A stretch of 64,000 nucleotides of DNA from Rhizopus arrhizus (taxonomy: Eukaryota; Mucoromycota; Mucoromycetes; Mucorales; Rhizopodaceae), in contig JAKZZE010000003.1 of NCBI GenBank assembly GCA_024220505.1, positions 620,001 to 684,000 on the forward strand. The letters run 5' to 3'. The stretch's first letter is position 1. Every line of letters starts with the position of its first letter. Positions 46,070 through 58,199 of this stretch are shown here, piece after piece. Under the pieces are notes generated by a model. That model saw only the letters and a list, made by a program, of their open reading frames with translations, did not search any database and was not told the DNA's origin. Both the position numbers and the translations under genes were made by a program.

Positions 46070-48035
46070 ATGAAGGTTGAAAACATCTTCAATAAAAACG
46101 CGGTTTGTCTCAAAACCTACGTTTTTAGCACAATTTCTTTTCTTCTCAGGAACTTCTTGATTTTCACTCCGCTTCTTTAGAAATCGATATGCAGTAAAAA
46201 GTATAATACCTGTTCTTACAGCTGTCTTTCAACTTAACCATGTATATAAAACTAGGGCTCCGTGTTATTATAAATGCTTTTCCATCACTAAATACTTTTA
46301 TTGGCCCATGTTGTTTGTCCAAAAACCCTCATAGATATAAGTCCTCAAAGAGTAAGCTCATGATGTCAAAGAAGCAATTAATTATTTTAGGCAAAAGATT
46401 AGCACTAAACGTGCAAAGAACATTGAAAGTATTCTTAAATTAAAAGATTTAATGCGTAGTTGATACCTTACTGTAAGCTGCACTTCATTATAAAAACAGA
46501 GAAAAAGATATGCAAAGATTGTAATCAGTATGGCCATGAAGCTAAAGCATTTAATGCTTGTCCTTTTTATAATAAAAGTAGTAAATTTATAGTCCTTGAT
46601 AAAATATGATTAGCTTGTCATTATACACAGATAGTAAAAAAAAGAAAGCTTCAATATCAAAAGTATGACTATGAAATAAAAATAGCAAAGTTAAAAGGAA
46701 AGAGGAAGCGATTAGAATTCGAGATGAAAAATAAAAAAGAAATCTTTAAGTGTAGTAAATGTGACAGAGAGGGACAGAAGAATTCAAGACCCAAAGGGTG
46801 CAAGTATCATAACAAAATCATAGATGAAGCGATGGTAGAAAAGCTGGGGAATGGGTTTGAACGATACACGAGAAAGGTTTACTTGTCATCTGTTATAAGG
46901 CCACAGTATCAATATGTTTTTATTGAGCATGTTCTCAGGCTATCTGACTTCATTAGAAATATACTATTTAGAGCACAATTATTTGTCAGCTTTTTCTTAG
47001 TGAACAACAAAGAATTAGCTCGTCATACTTACCTATTCAACAACAATTCTTGGTATTCAATCTCTCAGCTTATTATGGGAGTACGGGCGACCAATTCCAA
47101 CTTCGTGAGAAGCCCAATTGTGCTTACTTTTAATAAATTCATGGTCGGTTTCTCTCGATTATATTTAGCCTAAAGACTGTCCATGTAAAGCTTATAGCGA
47201 TGCTCTGTCAGCTGAATTGCTATGGTAGCTACAGCTTATTTAAATAGCATTGTTGAAAACTTCGAAAAAAGGGTGTTGTGTTGTTTTCACAGAAGCATAA
47301 AGATCCTCTATCCTGTAAATTTAAATAAGCGATGCATATTCAATGTGTAATGAATAATGGTCTAATGCTTTAAATAGAAATTTAATACTAAGATTATTAA
47401 GCAAGTGTCTTTTGGATATTGCTGTCAAAGATTACCGAAAGACAAACCTTTATGGTCAATGTGTCTGGATTTGATTTTTCTTCAAAAGATAAGCCAAATT
47501 GATTATACTTGCAGGAAATTAGAAGAACAAATGACCATGGCGCCTATAGCCGAGAGTTTGTCTGCTGCTCCTGCCAGCTTATATCGGCACTGGCATATAT
47601 TGCTGGTCAAATCGAACAAGAGACCAAAAATTGCGAAGATTGAATATCCATGCCACGGCAAACTAGTTTTTTCCAATCTTCCGTTTCAAGCGGATATATA
47701 ACTACAAATACCAAAGCATTGGCAAGTAACACTAAACAATCAAGTGTCGGTATGGATGATTACAATGCATGCTCAGAATACTTCATAATGCTTTTGATTT
47801 TAGTAAACTTGGCTACAAAAGGTATGTATACACATAGGCATTATGCTTTTCATCATGGATGTATCTGGAACTATATATTAATTTTTACCACAGATATTAG
47901 CCTAAATGACCTCAAGAGGTGCCTGCAAATGGGAAGGATATGTTTTGCTGTCATGCTCAGACAGCTGGGTTTAGTACTTATCTCCTCTTCGCTAGTCCCA
48001 GAAAAAGTAAATGTAGTGAGACCAAGTTGGAACTA
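46070..48035 (+). pseudogene. decayed large repeat-associated gene of unknown family
   Basis: Several plus-strand coding pieces in changing frames suggest one long dead gene. About 46500-46600: KICKDCNQYGHEAKAFNAC, a CCHC-like knuckle. 46724-47173: FKCSKCDREGQKNSRPKGCK, another Cys-rich finger, followed by KLGNGFERYTRKVYLSSVIR, EHVLRLSDFIRNILFRAQL and NNSWYSISQLIMG. About 47650-48035: coding-like debris with CFD-like and KLGYK segments. Stops and frame changes occur throughout. The layout (zinc knuckle, long helical region, later Phe/Asp-rich part) could belong to the N-terminal half of a large transposon protein, and I could not exclude a decayed relative of the Fanzor family, but no RuvC block is visible. 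Function not assigned. Confidence 0.5.
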
Positions 48036-48039
48036 GTAG

Positions 48040-49020
48040 GCTTTAATGAAAATGAAGTTGAAAAGTACTCTTTCTTGTTCCAATTCCGGTAGTAGTTGCA
48101 ACAACAGTACAATCAGCTTTTCTTTTCTTGCTACCTGCTGCGGTAATTAATTTTCTCAAGGAGATATAGATTATTCCCTGTGCATAAATAGCCTCAAGGA
48201 TTGCAATCGAAGTTCCTCAAGAGGTAGGAACGATAGATTTGTCAGGTTCACCTTTTTCAGACCAACCTTGAGAACGGCTGACGTGGAGATAAAACCTGCC
48301 TCATCAAGGAAGACATAGTTCTTTTCAAAATACATGCTTTTCATCTGACATCCATGCGAGTACTGCTGCTTTTCGCTGGGGGTCCACTTCTGAATTTCTC
48401 TTTTTAGGAATTTTCTTCAGTCTCTTGAAACTCAATGCACAATGCTTACGAACATAATTGTAGAAGGTAGCTTTGCAAAATTGTGAGATTAGGGAACCTA
48501 ACCAAAATTTGGTGTTTCATTTGGTCTAAAATCATTGGTGAATAGCCATTTATAATTACAACAACTAATTAGGTATGTTGTTGCTTCATATTAGCCATGA
48601 CACCTTTATCAGGTCCTTTTTTTTTAACTTAGGAGAAATATACCCTCTTTTTTCCATTGTTTTTTGAATTGGTTTGCTAAACTAAGGCTGGTATCAACGT
48701 CATCAGCAGCAGCCTTTACCGGAGCTTGCTCAGTGACTAAAAGCAAGAAACGGTCGATTTGATTTGTACTGTACTTGCAATACGTGTTCCTTTTCTTCAA
48801 GTCAGCCTTACTGGCGTGAGCATTAGAGAAGACTTCAATTTTGGGTTGAATAGGAGCGTCACTGCCTTTTTCAGCTTCGCTCTTATGTCTGAGACCTTTC
48901 ACGTTCTTTTCCTTTTCGCTGTTCTCAAAGTTTGAAAGCTCTTGAAGATATATTTTAGGTTTTTCGTCAATCTCTATGACACCAGGATCAAGCTCATACT
49001 TTACTCTCATCATTGGCATA
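48040..49020 (-). pseudogene. decayed IS630/Tc1-like DDE transposase
   Basis: Minus strand. The N-terminal piece from 49019 has MMRVKYELDPGVIEIDEKP, then a helix-turn-helix-like stretch CKYSTNQIDRFLLLVTEQ and VKAAADDVDTS, the form seen in Tc1/IS630-type transposases of Mucorales. Further along (48500-48180) is TFYNYVRKHCALSFKRLKK, WTPSEKQQYSHG and NYVFLDEAGF, the first catalytic Asp block of DDE. A later piece near 48120-48060 reads TVVATTTGIGT. Several frame changes and stops separate them. It is in the opposite orientation to the neighbouring remnant. Dead copy. Confidence 0.75.
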
Positions 49021-50677
49021 AGGCTGTCGTTACTTCCTCAGTTACATCTTCGGTGTACTCTTGGTCACTAAGAGATAAGCAATCAAATTCCGTGTTGTCA
49101 GCTATCATTTATTAATTGAGAAAAAAAAAAAAAAAAACACACATACACACACTTTTATCAAAATCTCCACTAAGCTTTTCTCAAAAAATAAATCCTTTTT
49201 TTGAGAATAGATTGGTAGTATTAAAAAATATAATTGGGATTTCGTTCAAACTTTACAATAATAAACTAGGAAAGTGTAGCTATATTGTATGAATAAAACT
49301 TAATGCATAGGGTTAACTTTCCTCACAAATGTGAAGTGTGCAAATTGAAGTTATTCTAAGCCAAATGCTGCAGGATTATTAAGAAAAAATATATAACATG
49401 TTTAGAATTAGCTATCTGTTGATGTGTTTTTTCTCTTAGCCCATATCTATTTATTTGAAATAGTTAAAAGTATAATCACTTAGTTCTTTAGTTTTTTTTA
49501 TCTCGACCACTTTAACAACAGCCTAAAACGCTTTTTAAAGGATATTAAAGACTGAGTATCTCAAGGCATATATTGATATGAAGTTGATGCAATATCAAAT
49601 ATATATAATTTTAAAAATATTTTTTCTGGCTCGATGCCATAATAGTCCTTCCACTCCTGAAGACCATGTTTTGACAGATAAGCATTATAACTGGGTACCC
49701 CGAAGGGTTCATCAGGAAGCAGTTTTCCTGGTATGAGGCCCTTTGAAATACATTTGAAGGCTAGGAAGCCAAGCCTGATAATGTTGCTCTAGTTGGATGT
49801 GTCCCAGTTTATTCCAGAGGTTTGGAATTGTAAGGTTACATTGCATTTCTTAAAAATCGCTCCAAGCATAATACTATTCTTCAGAAGAATTACTTCCGCA
49901 TTCTCCTGATTTATGAGTTTCGAATAAGTAAATACTGTCTACATTGTGAAGAAATGATTCTGCAGACCTTTCGAATGACACCGAATCCTCATCCCTAAGA
50001 AGACAAGCCCTCCCTCAAGTTATTAGACACAGCCTATTAAGATGTATAAATCAAAGCTATTGAATGCCTCTGGTTAATAACAATAGGTTGCTGACAATAG
50101 CGGATATTTTTGCCACTAGAATCGTGACTTAGATACCTGCCTCAACATGTTGCATATTGTTTGTTTGCTTCGTGAGAATGATCAAATTTTCGAAATGTTC
50201 AGATGCGGTGCTCTTCAACAACCAGGGAGATTTAGAGAGCATGCTGACGACTTATAAGATCTACATTCAGCACAACACTCTCGAAATCAATAATTTCTCC
50301 TAAACAGTTATCATTGTTCATCATCTAGATACACTAAGTGTAAGTGATAAGCATGATAATAGCTTTTAAGTTCATGTAATTACACCAAACAGATCAACCA
50401 AAGACAAATTTAAATTTATTCTACTTTATATTAATTCTATTTGGATACTTTCTTTGCTTCCATTTGGGTCTATTTTCTTGTCAATTTTTATTCCAATTTT
50501 ATTAGGTTTCAATTTCTCTTACCTCTTTTCCAATTATTTCACCTCAGTTTAACAATAACTAATAGAAACAATGAAGAACTATTATTGGCTGTAGAAATGT
50601 GACTTAATAAATGGGTTTAAAACTTGCTATTTTGTAGAAAAAATTATTTTTTCTTGTTTTCTTATACTTTATTAAAC
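49021..50677. other. intergenic region with remnant coding debris
   Basis: A run of 18 A is at about 49117-49134. Minus-strand translation of 49590-49880 shows a coding-like stretch (RLGFLAFKCISKGLIPGKLL and LPDEPFGVPSYNAYLSKHGL then QEWKDYYG) with stops around it. This is probably another decayed repeat-derived gene. 50350-50677 is the AT-rich promoter side of the FKBP12 gene. Confidence 0.45.
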
Positions 50678-51062
50678 ATGGGTGTTACGTAAGTTATATA
50701 TCAACTAAATAAAAAAAATTGCAGCCTATTCTTAATATCAAAACAGTGTTGAAACTATCCAACCTGGAGATGGTAAGAACTTCCCCAAGAAAGGTGATAC
50801 CGTCACTATACACTACACTGGTACTCTCGAAAATGGTTCCGTGTTTGATTCCTCCGTTAAACGTAACGATCCTTTCGTTACTCAAATTGGTGTCGGAAGA
50901 GTTATCAAAGGCTGGGATGAAGGTGTTCCTCAATTATCCCTTGGTCAAGAGGCAAACTTGATTTGTACCCCTGATTATGCTTACGGTCCCCGTGGTTTCC
51001 CTCCTGTCATTCCTCCTAACGCCACTCTCAACTTTAAAGTTAAGCTCTTGAAGATTAACTAA
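50678..51062 (+). CDS. FPR1: FKBP12 peptidyl-prolyl isomerase
   Basis: FKBP12 is the cytosolic prolyl isomerase that binds FK506 and rapamycin, forming complexes that inhibit calcineurin and TOR. Exon 1 is only 11 bases (50678-50688, ATGGGTGTTAC). Exon 2 (50747-51062) joins T|GTTGAA after an AAACAG acceptor, giving [20 protein letters not shown] and 108 residues, exactly the usual size. Drug-pocket residues are present: HYTG (Tyr), VFDSS (Phe, Asp), [13 protein letters not shown] (Val, Ile, Trp), PDYAYG (Tyr) and a Phe near the C-terminus ([10 protein letters not shown]). A closer TTGCAG acceptor would break the frame. In Mucor the orthologue is known as fkbA. Intact. Confidence 0.96.
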
Positions 51063-51323
51063 ATCTTATTATCTTCAATAAATTATAAATGTGTTGCTCA
51101 AATTGAGCTAATAAACATTAGTATTTGTCTATGATTTAAATGTAAAAATCACACTTGTATGCGTATTCATGCAAGATGATTTCTATATCACTATTTCTGT
51201 AATAAATACATGTACTCATTTGCATACAATATATTACATTTTATTTCTAAATCAATGAAGGTTTTAATTTGCTGATACATTTTTATGTGTAAACATGTGA
51301 ATAATAAGACAAAATTGAATTCT
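51063..51323. other. convergent 3' intergenic region
   Basis: 260 AT-rich bases between the FKBP12 and transporter stop codons, with AATAAA-type signals. Confidence 0.5.
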
Positions 51324-53561
51324 TTAAAGCATAATGATCCTGACTCCACCAAAATCACCAAAGGAATATTCAAACTTTTCACTAGGACATGCCATAAACA
51401 TTTGTGATTTGGGTATATTCAATTGCCTAGAAATAGCGTCTACTGTACAGGGATTAAATAATCCTTGAATAAAGATCTACAAAAAAAAGTAAGCAAAAAT
51501 AAATACCAATTTTCATTAGAAATTTTACGAGATCAATTTGTATCTTGGGATACACTTCATCCAGCATTCGATGATTAGCCTCTAACTCTTCTGGTATTTC
51601 ATCCAAGTTTTGATACAAATATACGAATTTCATATGGCCCGTATCTTCATTGTTTTTGACATATTGTATAGCTTTGTTCATAATATGTGGTTCATCAGTC
51701 TTTAAGAAAAATACAATCGGATTCTTTCTAATCTTTTTTATCTGGCCCTGAATAAACTGCTCGATTCTGTGGGAAGCTTGATGAAATCTATGCAGAAAGC
51801 TCATTTGGTCAAATAACCAATAACAGAGTTTCCAAAGCCAGCAACGCTTGAGCATGATTAATATCACTACTAAAACAACTGCAAAGTAGATTACAAAATA
51901 CTCTGCAATTTGAGGATCAATTACAATGTTACCAATCAGAGCGGCCAGCAATATGAAAAAAACAAGTAGTGAAGTACCCAAGGATACTTTTACAGGTCGC
52001 GGTAAACGGTCACGCTTGTATTTGATTAAAATGTTTGCTACTGCAAAGGTAGACATACTGCCTAAAAATGCAACAGCAAATACACCCGATAAAGAGCTTG
52101 TATCTCCTCCAACGATTGCATACAAAGTAACACTAAGTATTAAAAAGGCCAAGACAATGTACTGATAGGATCCTGTAATAGGGTTGCGAATAAGAAAGAA
52201 TTTGGGTAAAATGCCATCTTCTGACATCCGCTGAACTAATCCAACAGCTCCAATAAGACCAGTCAGTACACCAGCACAGAGAACAATAACAGCATCTATC
52301 ATAATCCAGACACGCAACCATCGACTGCCACCTGCTGCATATTGCCCAAGAACCGAGACTGCAGTAGCTGAATTTGCCTGTATGATAGGAATAGGCACAA
52401 GTACAGTAGTTAATAAGGTCAATGGTGCGTTAATAACAACCAAGAATCCAAACATGTTGTTCATCACTTTGGGAAATGTATTGGGTTTTAAGTCCTCAAT
52501 GTAATTTTCTGCTGACTACATAAAAAAGCATACCCATGTCATATTAGTTGTACATTTCGGTAGTATTACTTGAAGTAGTTACCTCGAAACCAGTAACACC
52601 TAGCAGGCCTATACAAACACCTTTTGCTATTAGAAGTACAGGGCTGGATCCTGGTGGGTCAGGGATTTGAGTCCAGTTATCAATAAGCGTCTGGCTTCCA
52701 TATTTCCCCCAAGCAACAATACTAGTAATTATAACAGCAGTAAGCGTTATTGAGTGCAACGTGAAGATAGATAATGTCAACGTTGATGACTCTTTTAGAC
52801 CCAATATACATATCAGTGAAAAGGCGATCAAAATGATTATGGTAAGCACAAAGGGCGTCAACTTTTCTGGTAGCGTCACTTCTGCAGCCAGATAGGCAGA
52901 TGCAGTAGATGCTGATACAACACAGGTAGCCAAATAATCCAAAACTGACAAGCAAGCTGCAATAGCTGCTGCGGTTTTAGTTGTCGTATTAAGTAAAGCA
53001 TTATATGTTCCTCCATTTAAAGGAAGTGATGTGGCTACTTCTGTAATAATACGTTTCATGGGATACATTAACAAGGCTATCAATAACATAGAGATGGGTG
53101 CATATTTTCCTGCTTGTACTGCACATGGTCCGATGGAGTATAAAACGGAGGCGATCAGATCATTGCCAGCGATTGATGTAGCTCTCCATTGTCCAATTGT
53201 TGTTTTGTTTAGTTTTTTTTCGTCATACTGCTGTAGATCCGACGGTTCTATTTCCATATAATATGTACTTCCCCACCTACATTCAACAAATAACAATGAA
53301 TTTAATTTTTGATCAATACATTTTTTTTAATTACCCTGCAAATTCCCATGAACTATTGAGATTGGGATACCGAGTAGGCACACTGCTCCATTTAAGTGCA
53401 TAGCCTCGTCGTTTTTTTAACTGCTTCTGCTTAATTTGATGGAACTCAGACTCTGCAAATGAAGGTGGAGGATGCAAACCGCATTCTGAAAAAAATGAAT
53501 ATTAGGAATCCAGCAAGCAACGACTACGAATCAACAAACCGTTTCCGTTGATCTCTGTCAT
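51324..53561 (-). CDS. APC-superfamily amino acid transporter
   Basis: A multi-span membrane protein of the amino acid-polyamine-organocation superfamily, probably a plasma-membrane or vacuolar amino acid permease. Start MTEINGNECGLHPPPSF (join G|AA after GGAAAC) at 53561. The N-tail is hydrophilic. TM1 region has SIAGNDLIASVLYSIGPCAV, the glycine-rich substrate-binding helix. Then SLPLNGGTYNALLNTTTKTA, LVLDYLATCVVSASTASA-like, and a TM6-like GVTGFETSAENYIEDLKP, all hallmarks of the family. About 12 hydrophobic segments can be counted by eye. The soluble C-tail has FLHRFHQASHRIEQF, FFLKTDEPHIMNKAIQYVK and EVYPKIQIDLVKFLM, ending CPSEKFEYSFGDFGGVRIIM. The tail is longer than in yeast permeases. 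Substrate not predictable. Confidence 0.88.
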
Positions 53562-55635
53562 TGAGTGAGGAAAAACATTTTAGGTAAATTTGTTTGAGAC
53601 TCAGTTATAAGCAATTTATTTTTATTTTTCATTTATGTCTCATTGCATCAGGAGCTATATTAAAACAACTTATATTGAGCTAAAGGAGTGGAATTAGTTA
53701 TGACCTAATAATAGAGAAAAGACTGTAATGAATCTTTGTAAAAGCATTCACTACTCTGATTTCTTATAAATTGAATATGAATCATGTTTAAAGTATGTTG
53801 GGATACGACATACATATCTTACTTAAAAGGTAAAAATTGATGTAATCAGATAATAGAATAAAAAATTATGGACATTTTTTTTTATTCTATATTTCTACGA
53901 GTTGACAAGGCAAATTGTATATGACTCTATTGTAAAAAAAAAAAAAAAAAAAAAACATCAAAAATATCATATTAACTAAAAACGTAGTACCATTTATGAT
54001 ACTTTTGTAATGGATTGATTAATATATATCATGTATTGCTTTGATGACACCGTTTTAATTGTTGGGGTTTTTTTTAATGTCACTTGAAATCCTTAGCAAC
54101 GCAACTGTTTTCCTTTATATCATTTGACAAGATTAAATGATGCTTGTGGTGTCGAAGGAATTTCTTTTCAAACTTCCCTATTTTTTGTTTTTCAAATTTC
54201 TAAGAGGGCCACTTTTTTCCCTCTCCTTCTTCTTGATCAATCATAATCTTACAGTTCGAGTCATTTTATTCTTTTATAAATTATTGAAATCAAGTACAGT
54301 TATGAGGAGTTTTTGGTGACCTGTGAGAGAGTGCGAGACTGTATAGACCGTAGTTAATCAGTATCATCTTATATCCACTATGTTTCTTTGTTTCGTATTA
54401 TTGGGTTTTGCAAATGATGTTATTACGATTCCTTTATCTTTCCACATATGTTATTGATAGCTTTTTATGTTGCTCTTTTGTTATTAAGATAAGTGATAAA
54501 GGTCAGTGAATATAAAATAATGCATCGAGAAATAATAAAAAAGAGGGTGATAAATAACCTTTTTTTTTTCTTTGATCTACAAAAAACACACTAATAAACG
54601 TGATGTCAATGTCAGATAGACCTGAGCAATAAAAAAATTAAACAAACCAAAGACAGAGTTATCGAAACATGCTGTAACAGGAACCAAAAAGATGAGCTTA
54701 TGTTTGGTACCATTAACAATCAAAAGCATAAATGATAATAATAATGATTTTTTATTGACATATAGTTAGGTTTATTTTGTTTATAAAGCCATTGGTCAAT
54801 AAAGAGAAGTTTTTAACATAAAGAAATTTATAAGGATGGTATATGTATCGTAAACAGGAATGACGTAAATAGGTATATCATATATATACCCTATTTACTT
54901 CTGTTATAGGTAGACATAATAAAATAATAAATTATGCTATAAACCAAACATCTCCAACACTAGCATAGTTAAATCATAAAGATCTGATGATGAATTATAT
55001 CATAAAGAGTAATAAATGTCTTGCATATATAATGCCAACCTGTTATAGTATTAAGTCTTTGCATAATCTCTTTTATGATCCAATGTATTTAGTTGCATTG
55101 AGACTATGTATGTCAGAATAGAATATTGTTTTTCTTGCATAGTAACTTTATCGATCTAAACGAATGATTGAGAAATATTCTTACCAATAATCCGATTGGT
55201 GCCTTAATGACTCCTGTTGTCTCCATTATCAGGTCTCAGTCTTTCTGTACTAATTTAGTAACCAAGTTTACTCAAACCCAATAACCATTCAGGAACAAAA
55301 TACAAGTGCCGTCTTAAACAAAGACTCCATGGATGCCTATTTATAAATGCAACACTAATAACTTAGAACAACAATTTATAGTATAATTATACAAGATAAG
55401 ATTCCATGGAACAAGATATGATGAAAATGCCCCAATCCAGAATGAAACATCAAGAAAGAACCAATTGATTTAACTCAATCATCCCCATGAATTATTCTCC
55501 AAAAGAATATAAATATCCCACCTAAATCCTCATTGAAAAAAGGATAACTTTAACTTGGATATAATCAAGAATAAAAAGTATCTCAAAGTAATTATTGTTT
55601 TGGTGCTTTTTTATTTCTTTTTTTATCTTCGTTTA
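53562..55635. other. AT-rich intergenic region
   Basis: About 2.1 kb with no gene I can support. It includes a 23-base A run around 53934-53956, a short hairpin at about 54866-54900 and an open stretch at 54137-54319 that reads as chance. No recognisable repeat family. Confidence 0.5.
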
Positions 55636-56289
55636 TTACAACTTCAGATCCTTGCATTTTTGTTTCATGAACTTTGAAAATTGGTTGCGAAGAGCGTCAG
55701 GATTTTTATAATTTAGCAATCCTAATTGTTTGCCATCTTCTAAGCATGCTACCCAATCCATTTTTTTATGTCCTTTTTCCATTCTTGTTTTCTTGAAGTT
55801 TTCAACGAAATGCATGCCTCTTTCATATGTATCTTCGTCGTCATTAATGGTTAAGGAGGCGTTACTTTCAATTGTTCTCTTGTTTGACGAAGAACTGGTG
55901 GGATCAGAACTATACTTCCTTTTCAAGTTATTGTTTTGCATTTGTGCATCAATAATTGTTTGAACCAATACATCAGAAGATGTAGTTGTATTAGCAAGCA
56001 TCAGTAATTTTTCATATTCACGATTTTGGGATTCAAGTAATGACAACATAATGTTATTGCTGCGGTTTTTCTCACGACTTAAAGCCAAATTATATAGATA
56101 TTGCATTGTTGGATCATCAGCGAAAGGAGCATTCAAAATACAAAGAGCTTGGCTAGTGAAAAACAATCCAAGGGCAAACAGCGGGTTCAAAGGATTGTCT
56201 ACATTGTCCTTATCAAGATTCTCTTTAGAGAGAATAACACAATCAGCCATCCAAGCACTACGGCGCAAAGAATGCTTGTTGAAGCGCAC
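55636..56289 (-). CDS. orphan protein with a SANT/Myb-like C-terminus
   Basis: An intronless frame of 217 residues. The N-terminal part has a hydrophobic stretch FALGLFFTSQALCILNAP, unusual for a nuclear protein. A long coiled or helical part follows (SREKNRSNNIMLSLLESQ). A Ser-rich linker contains NLKRKYSSDPTSSSSNKRT, a plausible bipartite nuclear signal. The end reads KMDWVACLEDGKQLGLLNYK and PDALRNQFSKFMKQKCKDLK, which resembles the last helices of Myb/SANT-like domains used in transposon-derived transcription factors. I do not recognise the family. It could be a domesticated transposon gene. Confidence 0.5.
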   Translation of the reverse strand: MRFNKHSLRRSAWMADCVILSKENLDKDNVDNPLNPLFALGLFFTSQALCILNAPFADDPTMQYLYNLALSREKNRSNNIMLSLLESQNREYEKLLMLANTTTSSDVLVQTIIDAQMQNNNLKRKYSSDPTSSSSNKRTIESNASLTINDDEDTYERGMHFVENFKKTRMEKGHKKMDWVACLEDGKQLGLLNYKNPDALRNQFSKFMKQKCKDLKL

Positions 56290-57356
56290 GAATACTCGTT
56301 GAAGCGTTTTTTTACAGTGCTTCTGGCGTATTTTTGAGTTTATTTTTTGGTTGTTCTCTGCATTTTTTTAAAAACTCTCCATTCGTTTTTATTGCTCCAC
56401 TTTTTTTTTTTTTTTTTTGCAGGTAAATATTGAAATGGGCTGGATCTACTTGGCAAAATCACTTTTTAAACTATATAAAACCCGAGTTATGCTGTTAAAA
56501 GACGTAACGAACCGATATTATACAACTTGCATTTTTCTGCATTATGATTGTAATGGTCGTAAAAAAGATTCCTTTTCATTAGTTTTTTTAAGCAATTACA
56601 AAGAAAGTAGATTGTGTACAATTTTTATTTTTTTTAAAAAAAACGTTCTGTGACTCTCTTTTTTGTTTCTATCTTGAACAATATTTGTGGTTGTTTTTAG
56701 AATAGATAATTTGCAACAACAAAAAAAAGGACAGCTTATACAGTGAGTTAAAAAACCGTTTCAGTGTTTTTCCTAAATATGGTTTTTGAAGTGTTTTAAG
56801 TATTCAAAAATAAGATAAAGAAGAATTAACGAGACCGAACAATAGTTCTAAAGTCGAATGCTTTTATTAAAGAAAGATTTCAAGGCTATTTATATTAGTT
56901 AAGCAAGACCTGAGATTAGATGACAAAAATAGTTACGACCGATATGATTTGACATGCATAAGAAAAATTTTATAGACTGATGTTAATAATCAACTGTTGA
57001 GATGAAAGTGAAACTTGGCTGTTTAGGGCAGTGATAATTATCAGGTTCTATTCTTATTCAAACTCATTTGTAAAGATTTAGTCCAGAATGATAAGACTGT
57101 ATCTTATTGACATGTCAAAACATGACATTGCCCCCTTCCAGGTTGTAACTATCTTTTCTGGAATTAATGTGGCAAGTGAAAATATGTTTGTTTAAGTGAA
57201 TGTCGAAAATGAGGTTTGGGATGTCAAGATGAGCTCTATTTGTTGTAAGAAATAGGTGCTTGGTAGGGTTAAGTCATATAACGTATAGTGGCTCTTTATA
57301 TAAACATATAAAGTATAGTGTTCAAGAATGGAACAAAGCATTTAGGCGATAATAAA
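56290..57356. other. intergenic region
   Basis: About 1.1 kb of AT-rich sequence, including a T run near 56400. An open stretch at 56417-56653 has no family features. Nothing else supported. Confidence 0.4.
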
Positions 57357-57361
57357 CCCTA
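57357..57361 (+). repeat. 5-bp target-site duplication, left (CCCTA)
   Basis: CCCTA immediately before the LTR. The same five bases follow it at 57929-57933. Confidence 0.9.
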
Positions 57362-57928
57362 TGTTGTAGAACAGTAACTGATCGTAGTTGACATTCATAA
57401 ATATAAGTCTTAATACAAGATCATAATTAAATAAAATAAAATATAAGTTTATTTAAATAAGATCATACAATCAGTTCCAATTAAACATGTTCTTTTAGAA
57501 TATGTTTTGTATTAATGAGAGTTCTTTTATAAGAAGAAGTATCAACTAAAATAACAAGATCCAATCCAATATCAGGAATATTGCTAATCTTTCATATAAT
57601 TGAAATAACGCGTAAAATAACGTTATTCAAATCAGTGAGGAATTCCCAGAATAAAAGATAATCTATGACAGACATACAAAAGAACAAATGAAAAGTTTTC
57701 ATAATCATAATTATAGATGACACTTGCTAAAGTACCTGAATATTAGAAGAACGCTTACAATAGAAGATATCAAGCCACTCACTCAATAAGATATAAATAC
57801 CTACCTTCAATTAGAATAATTTTTACTTTAACTTAAACTGAAATAAAGATCAGTCTCAAAAAGTACTCAAACTGTTTCTTGATCTTTGTTTCTACCTTTT
57901 TCTTAATAACTATTACCATTATACAACA
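57362..57928 (+). repeat. solo LTR with perfect target-site duplication
   Basis: 567 bases, beginning TGTTGTAGAACAGTAAC and ending TATACAACA. It is flanked by CCCTA on both sides, the mark of an integrase-mediated insertion followed by LTR-LTR recombination. It aligns with 14627-15137 and, partly, 4948-5051. It is a different family from the LTRs of the Ty3 element that starts at 57961. Confidence 0.92.
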
Positions 57929-57933
57929 CCCTA
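57929..57933 (+). repeat. 5-bp target-site duplication, right (CCCTA)
   Basis: Right partner of 57357-57361. Confidence 0.9.
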
Positions 57934-57960
57934 AACAGGAATTTATTGCTAAAGTGATGT

Positions 57961-58195
57961 TGTAATAGTTTAAGACCGGGTTTTAAAAATAGGAAAGAAA
58001 AGATTGTTTGTGAAATTTTTGCCTGATCTTTATTGAATAAAATATTATGGGATATTTATACAGTTTGAAGGTTTTGTGTTAGTCATTCTAATATCTTTAG
58101 TCTTATTATTCTCTGCATTTCATTTGGTCTAGAGACTTGACTAGTTGATATGAATGTTGTGCGCGTATTCTATATATGTAAAATATGGTCGGACA
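57961..58195 (-). repeat. 3' LTR of the Ty3/gypsy element
   Basis: 235 bases from TGTAATAGTTTAAGACC to GGTCGGACA on the plus strand. It matches 62943-63177 throughout by eye. Because the element reads on the minus strand, this left copy is the 3' LTR. Confidence 0.93.
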
Positions 58196-58199
58196 TATA

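Noticed and set aside
54866..54900. Imperfect hairpin (GTAAATAG ... CTATTTAC)
   Set aside because: Short arms in TA-rich DNA; expected by chance and not tied to a feature.
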